From Dietzia sp. B32 (GTDB lineage: Bacteria; Actinomycetota; Actinomycetes; Mycobacteriales; Mycobacteriaceae): a stretch of 64,000 nucleotides of DNA. Below are positions 11,367-20,543 of the stretch, one piece after another. The stretch lies in contig NZ_CP093845.1 of NCBI RefSeq assembly GCF_024732245.1, positions 3,611,427-3,675,426 on the forward strand, given 5' to 3'. The first letter of the stretch is position 1. Each line of letters starts with the position of its first letter. The notes under the pieces were generated by a model. It had not been told where the DNA came from, ran no database searches, and worked only from the letters and a program-made list of their open reading frames with translations. A program made the translations under genes and the position numbers.

Positions 11367-12884
11367 ATGCCGACCGCGCAGTCGATCCTCACCCACAACC
11401 CGGACCTCGCCCCGATCGAGGCGGTGACGTCGCCGGTGGACGCGGACGTGGTGGTGGTCGGGATCGCCGCGGATTCCGCGGATGCCGGGGCGGATGCCGC
11501 GCCCGTCGTCGTCGCCCCGGGGTTGGACGCCGAGGTCACCGCGGCGCTGGCCACGGTCGCGCGGTCGGTGGGCGCGTCCACCAAGGTCGCCGCCACCACC
11601 CGTGTCCCCGCACCGGACGGCGTGCCGGCCGGGTCCGTGGTGCTCGTGGGGCTCGGGTCCTCCGACGACGAGGTGTCCGACGAGTCCCTGCGCCGCGCGG
11701 CCGGTGCCGCCGCGCGTGCGTGCCGCGGACTCGGGACCGCCCTGGTGTTGCTGGACGCCGAGCGCGCGGAGCCGGTGGCCCTGGGAGCGGGGCTCGGATC
11801 GTTCCGCCCGGCCAAGGTCACCTCGAAGAACGACGACGACGACGAGAACAGCGATTCGCTGAAGGTGTTCGTCGCCGAGGGCGGCGCCGACGCCGTGGCC
11901 CGTGCCGCCTCCATCGCGGAGTGTGTCGGTCTCGCGCGCGATCTGGTCAACACCCCACCCAACCTGCTGTTCCCCGGATCGTTCGCCGATCGGGCCGCCG
12001 AGCTCGCCGGCGAGGCCGGTCTCGAGGTCGAGGTGCTCGACGAGGCCGCGCTGGCCGAGGGTGGCTTCGGCGGCATCCTCGCCGTGGGTGGCGGTTCCTC
12101 GCGCGGTCCGCGTCTGGTGCGTCTGACCCATCGTGGCGCCGCGGGTCGGCCGACGGTCGCGTTGGTCGGCAAGGGCGTCACCTTCGACACCGGCGGCATC
12201 TCGATCAAGCCGGCCGCGGGCATGGAGCAGATGACGATGGACATGGGCGGGGCCGCGGCCGTGGTCGCGACCGTGATCCTGGCCGCCCGTCTGGGACTGG
12301 ACCTGACCGTGGTCGCCACCGTGCCCATGGCGGAGAACATGCCGTCCTCCACCGCGTACCGGCCCGGTGACGTGCTGACCATGTACGGGGGGACGACCGT
12401 CGAGGTGCAGAACACCGACGCCGAGGGGCGTCTCATCCTCGCCGACGCGATCGTGCGTGCCTGCGAGGATTCGCCGTCGCACCTCATCGACACCGCCACC
12501 CTCACCGGCGCGCAGATGGTCGCGCTGGGCAAGAAGACGCCCGGCGTCATGGGCACCGAGGACTTCCGGGACCGGGTGGCCGAGCTCAGCCGCGGGGTCG
12601 GCGAGGGCGGGTGGCCGATGCCGCTGCCCGAGGAGCTCCGTGCCGGGCTGGACTCCGAGGTCGCCGACCTCACCAACGTCACCCCGCACCGCTGGGGCGG
12701 CATGCTGTCGGCCGGGTTGTTCCTCTCCGAGTTCGTGGCCGAGGGCGTCGAGTGGGCGCACATCGACGTGGCCGGGCCCGCCTACAACGACGGTGGCCCG
12801 GAGGGTTACCTGCCCAAGGGCGGAACCGGGGTGCCCGTGCGGACCATGCTCGCCGTCCTGGAGGACATCGCCGCCGCAGGCTGA
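11367..12884 (+). CDS. pepA: Leucyl aminopeptidase (M17 family)
   Basis: Di-metal exopeptidase of 505 residues, hexameric in the family, that removes N-terminal residues. The C-terminal catalytic half contains [15 protein letters not shown] (metal and active-site Lys) and the M17 signature [13 protein letters not shown]. The N-terminal half is variable and includes an acidic stretch [11 protein letters not shown]. The ATG at 11367 is preferred because CAGGAG lies six bases upstream; the open frame extends 29 codons further but that part is not family-like. Equivalent to Rv2213 (pepB) by position. Homologues can also act as DNA-binding regulators; nothing here shows that. Confidence 0.92.
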   Translation: MPTAQSILTHNPDLAPIEAVTSPVDADVVVVGIAADSADAGADAAPVVVAPGLDAEVTAALATVARSVGASTKVAATTRVPAPDGVPAGSVVLVGLGSSDDEVSDESLRRAAGAAARACRGLGTALVLLDAERAEPVALGAGLGSFRPAKVTSKNDDDDENSDSLKVFVAEGGADAVARAASIAECVGLARDLVNTPPNLLFPGSFADRAAELAGEAGLEVEVLDEAALAEGGFGGILAVGGGSSRGPRLVRLTHRGAAGRPTVALVGKGVTFDTGGISIKPAAGMEQMTMDMGGAAAVVATVILAARLGLDLTVVATVPMAENMPSSTAYRPGDVLTMYGGTTVEVQNTDAEGRLILADAIVRACEDSPSHLIDTATLTGAQMVALGKKTPGVMGTEDFRDRVAELSRGVGEGGWPMPLPEELRAGLDSEVADLTNVTPHRWGGMLSAGLFLSEFVAEGVEWAHIDVAGPAYNDGGPEGYLPKGGTGVPVRTMLAVLEDIAAAG

Positions 12885-12909
12885 CCGTCACCGCCGCCGC
12901 GGGCTCGCC

Positions 12910-13275
12910 CTAGCGCCCGTCGGCTTCGCGCATCTGCTCGCGGAGGCGCTCGGCGCGTTCGCGCCGCTCGCGCTTGATGCGGACCTCCTCGTAGTCGCGC
13001 ATCCGCCGGGGGTAGCCCTGGACGGCGGCGTCGAACAGGGGAAGCTTGAGCTGCGCCGCGAGCCTGCGCGCGGTGGCCACGTCGCCGACGGGCCTGCGGG
13101 TCCATTCGCCGTCGAAGGCCACGAGGCACAGTCCGGGGACCGAGACGAGGGTCTCCGGCTCGAGATAGGCCTCGACGCCAACGCGGGTACGGCACCACCG
13201 GCGCAGGTGATCGAGATCGGCCGGATCCGCCGGGATCCGCGGCCCACGACGTCCGAACAGGTCACGGATACCCAC
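12910..13275 (-). CDS. Conserved hypothetical protein next to dlaT
   Basis: Product of 121 residues from a GTG start reading VGIRDLFGRRGPRIP. It has a mixed N-terminal domain (PADLDHLRRWCRTRVGVEAYLEPE, then VSVPGLCLVAFDGEWTRRPVG), and a highly charged helical tail rich in Arg and Glu. I do not recognise a named family. The start at 13275 is chosen because coding character stops upstream, although the frame stays open to 13470. It is convergent with pepA (25 bases apart) and divergent from dlaT, where mycobacteria carry ephD instead. Confidence 0.6.
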   Translation of the reverse strand: MGIRDLFGRRGPRIPADPADLDHLRRWCRTRVGVEAYLEPETLVSVPGLCLVAFDGEWTRRPVGDVATARRLAAQLKLPLFDAAVQGYPRRMRDYEEVRIKRERRERAERLREQMREADGR

Positions 13276-13589
13276 CGCCGGCTCCCTCCCGTCGGGCCCC
13301 CGTACGGGGTGAGGGCCGCCTGTGGAAAACGATCGTACCGACGTCCGACGCCCGTCACGCTGCGGGCAACCGGCGGATCGGGCACCCGGCCGGGTCCGGA
13401 TCGGCACGTCCGCCGACACCGACAGGTGGCAGAGGGCACAATGGACGACGATCCTGGGTAGGGGCGCCACCGCGCACCCGGCTCCGGACCGACACGACGA
13501 ACAGATAACTCACACCCACGACGCCGCTCACGCGGGCGCGGACCGCGCCTGCTGACAGCGCCTGAGAACTCTTGAGGAGTCACGACACC
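13276..13589. other. Intergenic region between the hypothetical gene and dlaT
   Basis: 314 bases holding two divergent promoters. A possible -10 element for dlaT, GGGCACAAT (CACAAT at 13437-13442), is preceded at 18 bases by a weak CCGACA. A very similar GGGCACAAT occurs upstream of aceE (45976-45981), another 2-oxoacid dehydrogenase gene. A GAGGAG ribosome site for dlaT is at about 13574-13579. No small gene or RNA seen. Confidence 0.35.
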
Positions 13590-15440
13590 ATGGCCTTCTC
13601 CGTACAGATGCCGGCTCTCGGTGAATCCGTCAGCGAGGGCACGGTTACCCGCTGGCTCAAGAAGGAGGGGGACACGGTCGAGGTCGACGAGCCGTTGCTC
13701 GAGGTCTCCACCGACAAGGTCGACACCGAGATCCCGTCGCCCGCGGCCGGCACGCTGAAGAAGATCGTCGCCGAGGAGGACGAGACCGTCGAGATCGGCG
13801 GGGAGCTCGCGGTCATCGACGACGGCTCCGGCGGATCCGATGACGCCGACTCCGGGGATGCCGACGACTCCGACGATCAGGCCGACGACTCCGCGGACGA
13901 CTCCGACGAGCCCGCCGACGAGCCCGCCGAGAAGTCCGGCAGCAGCAGCAAGAGCGGCGGTAACAAGGGCGGCGGCAAGGGCACCGACGTGGTCATGCCC
14001 GAACTCGGCGAGTCCGTCACCGAGGGCACCATCACCAACTGGCTCAAGTCCGTCGGCGACACCGTCGAGATGGACGAGCCCCTGCTCGAGGTCTCCACCG
14101 ACAAGGTCGACACCGAGATCCCCTCCCCCGTCGCCGGCACCCTCCAGAAGATCGTGGCCGAGGAGGACGAGACCGTCGAGGTCGGAGCCGTCCTCGCCGT
14201 CATCGGCGACGGCGACGCCGGAAACGACGACGACTCCGACGATCAGGACGCCGACGACGACGCCGACGACCAGTCGGCCGAGGATCAGAACGCGACCGAC
14301 GCCAAGGACGAGGGCGTGGACGCCTCCGACGAGGACGAGGTCCCCGAGGACACCCCGGAGAAGGAGAAGAAGGCGGCCGCCGAGGCGGAGGCCAAGTCCG
14401 AGGAGAAGGCCGAGAAGAAGTCGGAGAAGTCCTCCGGCGACTCGTCGTCCGGTGACCTGCCGAAGCGGGCCGAGCCCGCGGCGGCCGCGAAGTCCGGGAC
14501 CTCGCCGTACGTCACCCCGCTCGTGCGCAAGCTCGCGCAGGAGCACGGGGTCGACCTCGACTCGGTCAAGGGCACCGGCATCGGCGGCCGCATCCGCAAG
14601 CAGGACGTCCTCGCGGCGGCCGAGGGTTCGGGTTCCGACTCCGGGTCCGCGGCCCCGGCGGCCGAGAAGGCGACCACCGGCGGCCCGTCCACGGCCGGCG
14701 TGCGCCCCGAGCTCGCCGAGCTGCGGGGCACCACCAAGAAGGCCAACCGGATCCGCAAGATCACAGCGAAGAAGACCCGCGAGTCGCTGCAGCAGACCGC
14801 GCAGCTCACGCAGGTCTTCGAGGTGGACATGACCCGGGTGGCGCAGCTGCGTTCGCAGGTCAAGGAGCAGTTCGCCGACAAGCACGGCGCCAAGCTCTCG
14901 TACCTGCCGTTCTACGCCAAGGCGGTCGTCGAGGCCCTCGTGTCGCACCCGAACGTCAACGCCTCCTACAACGAGGACACCAACGAGATCACCTACCACG
15001 GTTCGGTGAACCTCGGGATCGCCGTGGACACCGAGGCGGGGCTGCTCTCCCCGGTCATCCAGAACGCCCAGGACCTGGACATCCCGGGGCTGGCCAAGGC
15101 GATCATCGACCTGGCCGAGCGGGCGCGGGCGTCGAAGCTCACCCCGGACGACCTCCAGGGCGGCACGTTCACCATCACCAACATCGGCAGCGAGGGGGCC
15201 CTGTTCGACACCCCGATCCTCGTCCCGCCGCAGGCGGCGATGCTGGGCACCGGCGCGATCGTGCGGCGGCCCGTCGTGGACGCGGACGCCGACGGCGAGT
15301 CGATCGCCATCCGGTCCATGGGCTTCATGCCCCTGACCTACGATCACCGCCTGATCGACGGTGCCGACGCCGGCCGCTTCCTCACCACGGTGAAGGACCG
15401 GTTGGAGAAGGCCGAGTTCGACAGTGACCTCGATCTGTAG
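13590..15440 (+). CDS. dlaT: Dihydrolipoamide acyltransferase (E2) with two lipoyl domains
   Basis: Core E2 of 2-oxoacid dehydrogenase complexes; in mycobacteria the orthologue (Rv2215) serves pyruvate dehydrogenase. The 616-residue protein has two nearly identical lipoyl domains (about 1-80 and 135-215), each with the lipoylated Lys in [16 protein letters not shown]. They are joined by very acidic Asp/Ser/Glu-rich linkers. A peripheral subunit-binding domain follows ([17 protein letters not shown], near residue 310), then the catalytic domain ending with the [11 protein letters not shown] active-site motif. The ATG at 13590 has a GAGGAG site upstream and gives the canonical [14 protein letters not shown] start. 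lipB and lipA, which make its cofactor, follow directly; aceE is 31 kb away. Confidence 0.94.
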   Translation: MAFSVQMPALGESVSEGTVTRWLKKEGDTVEVDEPLLEVSTDKVDTEIPSPAAGTLKKIVAEEDETVEIGGELAVIDDGSGGSDDADSGDADDSDDQADDSADDSDEPADEPAEKSGSSSKSGGNKGGGKGTDVVMPELGESVTEGTITNWLKSVGDTVEMDEPLLEVSTDKVDTEIPSPVAGTLQKIVAEEDETVEVGAVLAVIGDGDAGNDDDSDDQDADDDADDQSAEDQNATDAKDEGVDASDEDEVPEDTPEKEKKAAAEAEAKSEEKAEKKSEKSSGDSSSGDLPKRAEPAAAAKSGTSPYVTPLVRKLAQEHGVDLDSVKGTGIGGRIRKQDVLAAAEGSGSDSGSAAPAAEKATTGGPSTAGVRPELAELRGTTKKANRIRKITAKKTRESLQQTAQLTQVFEVDMTRVAQLRSQVKEQFADKHGAKLSYLPFYAKAVVEALVSHPNVNASYNEDTNEITYHGSVNLGIAVDTEAGLLSPVIQNAQDLDIPGLAKAIIDLAERARASKLTPDDLQGGTFTITNIGSEGALFDTPILVPPQAAMLGTGAIVRRPVVDADADGESIAIRSMGFMPLTYDHRLIDGADAGRFLTTVKDRLEKAEFDSDLDL

Positions 15441-15456
15441 ATTCGGCTGAACCCCG

Positions 15457-15491
15457 CGACGGGCGCCCTCCCCAACGGAGGGCGCCCGTCG
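15457..15491 (+). terminator. Terminator after dlaT
   Basis: A perfect 15-bp stem (15457-15471 with 15477-15491) and 5-base loop begins 16 bases after the dlaT stop. It separates dlaT from lipB, which must then have its own promoter or depend on read-through. Confidence 0.8.
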
Positions 15492-15524
15492 TCGTCGTCA
15501 CACCCTTCGGCCTACCCTGGAGAC

Positions 15525-16202
15525 ATGTCCCACACCGGTCAGTCCCTCCGCCGCGACCCGGCGCCCCCGGAGATCCGTCGGCTCGGCACAGTCGAGTACA
15601 GCCCCACCTGGGAGCTCCAACGCTCCCTGGCGGAGGAACGCGCCGACGGGAAGCGTGGTGACACGATCCTGCTCCTGGAGCACCCCGCGACGTACACCGC
15701 CGGCAAGCGCACGGAGCCGTCCGACCGCCCCACCGACGGGACCCCGGTCGTCGACGTCGACCGCGGCGGGCGCATCACGTGGCACGGGCCCGGCCAGCTG
15801 GTGGGGTACCCGATCATCGAACTGACCGACCCCATCGACGTGGTCGAGTACGTCCGACGCGTGGAGCAGGCCCTCATCACCACCTGCGCGCGGCTCGGTG
15901 TGGAGGCCGGGCGCGTCGACGGGCGTTCCGGGGTGTGGTGTGTGGCCTCGGACGGCAGGCCCGAGCGCAAGATCGCCGCCATCGGGATCCGGGTCCAGCG
16001 GGGCGTGACGATGCACGGGTTCTCCCTCAACTGCGACTGCGATCTGACCGCGTTCTCGCGGATCGTCCCCTGCGGCATCGTCGACGCCGGGGTCACGTCA
16101 CTCACCGCCGAACTCGGGCGGACCGTGCCGGTGTCGGGGGTTCTCGACCAGGTCACCTCCGACATGGTGGAGGCGCTCGACGGCCGACTGCCCGTGGCGT
16201 GA
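15525..16202 (+). CDS. lipB: Lipoyl(octanoyl) transferase
   Basis: Moves octanoate from octanoyl-ACP onto lipoyl domains. The 225-residue protein contains the family signature [18 protein letters not shown], the catalytic lysine region RKIAAIGIR, and the C-terminal [18 protein letters not shown] with the nucleophilic Cys of the PCGI motif. lipA starts 21 bases after its stop. Together they form the endogenous lipoate pathway supplying DlaT. Confidence 0.94.
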   Translation: MSHTGQSLRRDPAPPEIRRLGTVEYSPTWELQRSLAEERADGKRGDTILLLEHPATYTAGKRTEPSDRPTDGTPVVDVDRGGRITWHGPGQLVGYPIIELTDPIDVVEYVRRVEQALITTCARLGVEAGRVDGRSGVWCVASDGRPERKIAAIGIRVQRGVTMHGFSLNCDCDLTAFSRIVPCGIVDAGVTSLTAELGRTVPVSGVLDQVTSDMVEALDGRLPVA

Positions 16203-16223
16203 TTCGCGCGTAGGCTTGCGGCC

Positions 16224-17240
16224 GTGACTGTCACCCCTGAAGGCCGCAAGCTCCTCCGTATCGAGGCCCGCAACGCCGAGACGCCGATCGAGCGGAAGCC
16301 GTCGTGGATCCGCACCCGGGCCACCATGGGTCCCGAGTACAAGGAACTCAAGACCCTGGTCAAGACCGGTGGCCTGCACACGGTGTGCGAGGAGGCCGGC
16401 TGCCCCAACATCTACGAGTGTTGGGAGGACAGGGAGGCGACGTTCCTCATCGGCGGCGAGCAGTGCACCCGTCGCTGTGACTTCTGCCAGATCGACACCG
16501 GCAAACCGAGTGCCCTCGACCGTGACGAGCCGCGCCGTGTCGCCGAGTCCGTGCGCGAGATGGGATTGCGATACTCCACGATCACGGGTGTCGCACGCGA
16601 CGACCTCGACGACGGCGGGGCGTGGCTCTACGCGGAGACGGTCCGCAAGATCCACGAACTCAATCCCAACACGGGTGTCGAGAACCTCATCCCCGACTTC
16701 AACGGGAACCCGGAGCAGCTGGCCGAGGTGTTCGAATCGCGCCCCGAGGTGCTGGCGCACAACCTCGAGACCGTTCCCCGGATCTTCAAGCGGATCCGCC
16801 CGGCGTTCCGGTTCGACCGGTCCCTCGACGTGATCCGCGCCGCCCGCGACTTCGGCCTGGTCACCAAGTCCAACCTCATCCTGGGGATGGGCGAGACGAC
16901 CGAGGAGATCGTCGACGCGATGCGCGACCTGCACTCCGCCGGCTGCGACATCCTCACCATCACGCAGTACCTGCGGCCGAGCCCGCTGCACCACCCGATC
17001 GACCGCTGGGTCAAGCCCGAGGAGTTCGTCGAGCTGTCCGACCAGGCCCGCGAGATCGGCTTCGCCGGCGTCATGGCCGGCCCTCTCGTCCGCTCCTCGT
17101 ACCGCGCCGGTCGCCTCTACGTCCAGGCCATGGAGCACCGCGGACAGGCCGTGCCGGAGCACCTGCAGCAGCTGATGACCGGGGGATCGGCGTCCCAGGA
17201 GGCGTCGAGCGTCCTGGATCGCGAACGCGCCCGCGTCTGA
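16224..17240 (+). CDS. lipA: Lipoyl synthase (radical SAM)
   Basis: Inserts two sulfurs into protein-bound octanoate using two 4Fe-4S clusters. In the 338-residue product the auxiliary cluster cysteines are C55, C60 and C66 ([12 protein letters not shown]) and the radical-SAM triad is C81, C85 and C88 (CTRRCDFC). The family C-terminal segment with [11 protein letters not shown] provides the conserved serine ligand. GTG start, 21 bases after lipB. The A-type carrier upstream (5204-5551) is a plausible cluster source, but this is inference. Confidence 0.95.
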   Translation: MTVTPEGRKLLRIEARNAETPIERKPSWIRTRATMGPEYKELKTLVKTGGLHTVCEEAGCPNIYECWEDREATFLIGGEQCTRRCDFCQIDTGKPSALDRDEPRRVAESVREMGLRYSTITGVARDDLDDGGAWLYAETVRKIHELNPNTGVENLIPDFNGNPEQLAEVFESRPEVLAHNLETVPRIFKRIRPAFRFDRSLDVIRAARDFGLVTKSNLILGMGETTEEIVDAMRDLHSAGCDILTITQYLRPSPLHHPIDRWVKPEEFVELSDQAREIGFAGVMAGPLVRSSYRAGRLYVQAMEHRGQAVPEHLQQLMTGGSASQEASSVLDRERARV

Positions 17241-17273
17241 CCCGCTCGCCGTCGGCCCGGCGGGTCACCCCTC

Positions 17274-17307
17274 GCGCCCGCCGCGGTTCCCGAACCGCGG
17301 CGGGCGC
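17274..17307 (+). terminator. Terminator after lipA
   Basis: A 16-bp perfect GC-rich stem (17274-17289 with 17292-17307) begins 34 bases after the lipA stop and ends 17 bases before the next start codon, so it also sits in the leader of the DUF4191 gene. Confidence 0.75.
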
Positions 17308-17324
17308 CACGTATCCTGGTGGGC

Positions 17325-18080
17325 ATGGCGAAGAGCGAGCTCACCAAGGCGGATAAGAAGGCGGCCCGCGCCGTCCGGCGGCAGGCGGGCAAGGAACAGC
17401 GCGGCCAGATGTGGCAGGCGCTGAAGATCCAGTCCAAGCAGGACAAGCTCCTGTGGCCGCTGATGATCGGCGCCCTGGTGGTGTCGGTGGTCGTGTTCTT
17501 CCTTCTCGGCACACTGTGGGGCGGCGAGTGGTGGATGCTCCCACTGGGCGTGCTCACCGGTCTCATGCTCGCGATGGTGATCTTCTCGCGACGTGTGCAG
17601 AACACGGTGTACGGCAAAGCCGAGGGTCAGCCCGGTGCCGCGGCGTGGTCCCTGGACCAACTGCGGTCCGGATGGCGGGTCAACCAGGCCGTCGCCGCCA
17701 CGACGAGCTTCGACGCCGTTCACCGGGTGGTCGGACGGTGCGGCATCGTGATCGTGGGCGAGGGTGAACCGCGCCGCCTCAAGCCGCTCATGGCGCAGGA
17801 GAAGAAGAAGGTCGCCCGGGTCGTGGGCGACACCCCGATCTACGAACTGATCGTGGGCGATGAGCAGGACGCCACCCCGGAACAGGTGCCGCTGCGCAAG
17901 CTCAATCGCCGCCTCACCCGCTACCCGATGAACATCAGTCGGGCCAAGGTCGACGCGCTCGATACGCGGCTCCGCGCGCTGAGCACCAAGACCGGCGTGC
18001 AGAATCAGATGCCCAAGGGCCCGATGCCCCAGGGTGCGAAGGTCCGCAACATCCAGCGCAGCGCCCGCCGCCGCGGCTGA
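17325..18080 (+). CDS. DUF4191 membrane protein
   Basis: Conserved actinobacterial protein (251 residues), equivalent by position to Rv2219. It has a basic N-terminus (MAKSELTKADKKAARAVRRQ), two closely spaced transmembrane helices near residues 45-65 and 70-90, and a soluble C-terminal domain ending in a basic tail (RRRG). Function unknown. The ATG at 17325 was chosen over a GTG six bases upstream because MAKSE is the usual family start. Confidence 0.85.
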   Translation: MAKSELTKADKKAARAVRRQAGKEQRGQMWQALKIQSKQDKLLWPLMIGALVVSVVVFFLLGTLWGGEWWMLPLGVLTGLMLAMVIFSRRVQNTVYGKAEGQPGAAAWSLDQLRSGWRVNQAVAATTSFDAVHRVVGRCGIVIVGEGEPRRLKPLMAQEKKKVARVVGDTPIYELIVGDEQDATPEQVPLRKLNRRLTRYPMNISRAKVDALDTRLRALSTKTGVQNQMPKGPMPQGAKVRNIQRSARRRG

Positions 18081-18097
18081 CCCGGCCCGCCGGCTCG

Positions 18098-18583
18098 TCA
18101 GCGGGTGCGGATGAGCGTGGTGCCGGTGGCGCGGTCGTGCATGCCACGGCCGTCCTCGTCCTGGATGAGCGGGGGTAGCAGGAAGAAGATGAACACCACC
18201 CGCACGAGCGCGCGGACGAAGCCCACGCGCTCGTCGGCATCGATCCGCGCCGTGCCGATGCCCACCACTGCCTGCCCCGGGGTCTGTGCGAACAGCCACA
18301 CGCAGACCACGCCGCTCACGCCCCAGATCAGCGGCACGGCCCAGCTCGAGACAGTGGAGAACGAGTCACCTCCGAGGACGCCCGGGCCGGCCAGCATCAC
18401 GATGATCGCGACCAGGCCGTACGCCAGGGACCAATCCACCACGAGGGCGCCGATCCGGAGGCCCAGCGGGGCGATCGACCCCTCCCCGTGGCGGGGGAGC
18501 CCGAGGTTCTCTCCCTTGAACTTCTGCTCCGGCCCACTGCCGGAGGTGGGTCCGGACAGCCAAGATCCCGCAACGTCACGCAT
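18098..18583 (-). CDS. RDD family membrane protein
   Basis: Small integral membrane protein (161 residues) of the RDD family, named for conserved Arg and Asp residues. Here APLGLRIGALVVDWSLAYG carries the first conserved Arg/Asp pair and ARIDADERVGFVRALVR the later one, with three to four hydrophobic helices. Function unknown in most cases; some members transport ions. Convergent with the DUF4191 gene and divergent from glnA1, the arrangement in mycobacteria (Rv2219A). Confidence 0.85.
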   Translation of the reverse strand: MRDVAGSWLSGPTSGSGPEQKFKGENLGLPRHGEGSIAPLGLRIGALVVDWSLAYGLVAIIVMLAGPGVLGGDSFSTVSSWAVPLIWGVSGVVCVWLFAQTPGQAVVGIGTARIDADERVGFVRALVRVVFIFFLLPPLIQDEDGRGMHDRATGTTLIRTR

Positions 18584-18687
18584 GCTGACCAGGGTAGCCG
18601 GGCGACCTGCCGATCCCCATGTCGGCGATACCCCGCCGCGGATGACTAAACTGACCCCATTGGGAGGGACCCCACCCGGTCGATGGT

Positions 18688-18725
18688 GTTACACCAGCGA
18701 AACATTCGGTTGACGGCCGGGCAAC
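18688..18725 (+). promoter_or_regulatory. Double GlnR box and candidate promoter for glnA1
   Basis: The sequence reads GTTAC-n6-GAAAC-n6-TTGAC-n6-GCAAC with exact six-base spacers. This fits two consecutive copies of the actinobacterial GlnR motif gTnAC-n6-GaAAc, first near-perfect and second degenerate. The second a-half overlaps a possible -35 TTGACG (18710-18715), followed after 18 bases by CATATC (18734-18739). The glnA1 start is 77 bases beyond the box. GlnR itself is not in this window. Confidence 0.75.
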
Positions 18726-18802
18726 ACCTCGCCCATATCGTGAGGTCACCGCACGACGGGAGACACCGGTCGCCCGTCGCACAGAGAGACGAGGAGCGAA
18801 TC

Positions 18803-20236
18803 GTGGCATTCTCCACTCCGGACGAGGTCATCAAGTTCATCAAGGACGAGGGCGTCGAGTACGTCGACATCCGGTTCACCGACCTGCCGGGCAACGAGCA
18901 GCACTTCACGATCGCCGCAGCGGCGTTCGACGAGGACCTGATCGAAGACGGTCTGGCCTTCGACGGCTCCTCCATCCGGGGTTTCCAGTCGATCCACGAG
19001 TCCGACATGATGCTCCTGCCGGATGTCGCCACGGCCCGCCTCGACCCGTTCCGCAAGGCCAAGACGCTCAACATCAGCTGCTTCGTCCACGATCCCTTCA
19101 CCCGTGAGGCCTACAGCCGCGACCCGCGCAACGTCGCCCGCAAGGCCGAGGAGTACCTGGTCTCCACCGGCATCGCCGACACCTGCTTCTTCGGCGCCGA
19201 GGCCGAGTTCTTCATCTTCGATTCGGTCCGCTACGGCTCGGGCACCAACCACGGCTTCTACGAGGTCGACTCGACCGCCGGCCACTGGAACAGCGGCGCC
19301 GAGACCGAGGCCGACGGCTCCCCCAACCTCGGCTACAAGGTCCGCGCCAAGGGTGGCTACTTCCCGGTCGCCCCGTACGACCACTTCGTCGACCTGCGCG
19401 ACGAGATGTCCACCAACCTCACCAACGCCGGCTTCGAGCTCGAGCGTCTGCACCACGAGGTCGCCGGCGCCCAGCAGGAGATCAACTACAAGTTCAACAC
19501 CCTGCTGCACGCCGCCGACGACGTCCAGCTGTTCAAGTACATCGTCAAGAACACCGCGTGGAAGAACGGCAAGTCCGCCACGTTCATGCCCAAGCCCCTC
19601 TTCGGCGACAACGGTTCGGGTATGCACGCCCACCAGTCGCTGTGGAAGGACGGCAAGCCGTTGTTCCACGACGAGTCCGGCTACGCGGGCCTGTCCGACA
19701 TCGCCCGGTACTACATCGGCGGCATCCTGCACCACGCGCCGTCGCTGCTGGCGTTCACCAACCCGACGATCAACTCGTACCACCGGCTCGTCCCGGGCTA
19801 CGAGGCCCCGATCAACCTGGTGTACTCGCAGCGCAACCGCTCGGCGTGTGTCCGGATCCCGATCACCGGCAACAACCCCAAGGCCAAGCGCATCGAGTTC
19901 CGCTGCCCCGACTCCTCCGGCAACCCGTACTTCGCGTTCGCCGCGATGATGATGGCCGGCATCGACGGTGTGAAGAACAAGATCGAGCCGATGGCCCCGG
20001 TCGACAAGGACCTCTACGAGCTCCCGCCGGAGGAGGCCGCCGACATCCCGCAGGCGCCCACCTCGCTGCCCGCGGTGATCGACCGCCTCGAGCAGGACCA
20101 CGAGTACCTCACCGAGGGTGGCGTGTTCACCGAGGACCTCATCGAGAACTGGATCTCGTACAAGCGCGAGAAGGAGATCGCCCCGGTGAACCTCCGCCCG
20201 CACCCGCACGAGTTCGAGCTCTACTACGACTGCTGA
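18803..20236 (+). CDS. glnA1: Glutamine synthetase type I
   Basis: Dodecameric GSI-beta enzyme making glutamine from glutamate and ammonia. The 477-residue product from a GTG start (GAGGAG upstream) has the family landmarks [28 protein letters not shown] and [10 protein letters not shown]. The adenylylation site Tyr405 in [11 protein letters not shown] corresponds closely to Tyr406 of the M. tuberculosis enzyme. GlnE in this window is the expected modifier, and a GlnR box lies upstream. The last eight codons (ending FELYYDC) are repeated 3.3 kb downstream, see 23543-23566. Confidence 0.96.
   Translation: MAFSTPDEVIKFIKDEGVEYVDIRFTDLPGNEQHFTIAAAAFDEDLIEDGLAFDGSSIRGFQSIHESDMMLLPDVATARLDPFRKAKTLNISCFVHDPFTREAYSRDPRNVARKAEEYLVSTGIADTCFFGAEAEFFIFDSVRYGSGTNHGFYEVDSTAGHWNSGAETEADGSPNLGYKVRAKGGYFPVAPYDHFVDLRDEMSTNLTNAGFELERLHHEVAGAQQEINYKFNTLLHAADDVQLFKYIVKNTAWKNGKSATFMPKPLFGDNGSGMHAHQSLWKDGKPLFHDESGYAGLSDIARYYIGGILHHAPSLLAFTNPTINSYHRLVPGYEAPINLVYSQRNRSACVRIPITGNNPKAKRIEFRCPDSSGNPYFAFAAMMMAGIDGVKNKIEPMAPVDKDLYELPPEEAADIPQAPTSLPAVIDRLEQDHEYLTEGGVFTEDLIENWISYKREKEIAPVNLRPHPHEFELYYDC
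20213..20236 (+). repeat. glnA1 3'-end copy of a 24-bp direct repeat (candidate attachment site)
   Basis: The final 24 bases of glnA1, including the stop codon, match 23543-23566 at 21 of 24 positions with no gaps. The first eight bases are identical. The two copies lie on either side of the DUF262-HNH/EcsC gene pair. Interpreted as one end of an inserted element; see findings. Confidence 0.65.
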
Positions 20237-20543
20237 CAGATGTCGCAGCCCTGAAAGGGCCTCTGAACTGCAGACTTGCAGGCTCAGGGGCCTTTTCCGT
20301 TGCCGTGAGATCGGCCGGATCCCGCAGGACTCACTGGGCCGTGGTCATCGAGGCCACGCTCCACGCACCGATCGCCACGGACTTCGAGCAGTACCGTCGC
20401 GTCGACGACGCCCGGTGTACACCGCTGTGCGTCGTGAGGCATAGCGACTCTTGAACATGCCGCGGTGGGAGGCGGCAATACGTTTGTCCTGCACCGTGTC
20501 GGCGCACTCGCTAACGTTTGCTGCAACGACGAGGAGATCACGT
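20237..20543. other. Intergenic region between glnA1 and the DUF262 gene
   Basis: 307 bases. The first part holds the glnA1 terminator (20254-20297). The remainder shows a shift to lower GC and contains a GAGGAG ribosome site at 20531-20536 for the DUF262 gene. No small gene or structured RNA recognised. Confidence 0.4.
20254..20297 (+). terminator. Terminator after glnA1
   Basis: An imperfect stem pairs AAAGGGCCTCTGA (from 20254) with TCAGGGGCCTTTT (to about 20296), followed by a short T run. It begins 18 bases after the glnA1 stop and lies inside the direct-repeat-bounded segment. Confidence 0.65.
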
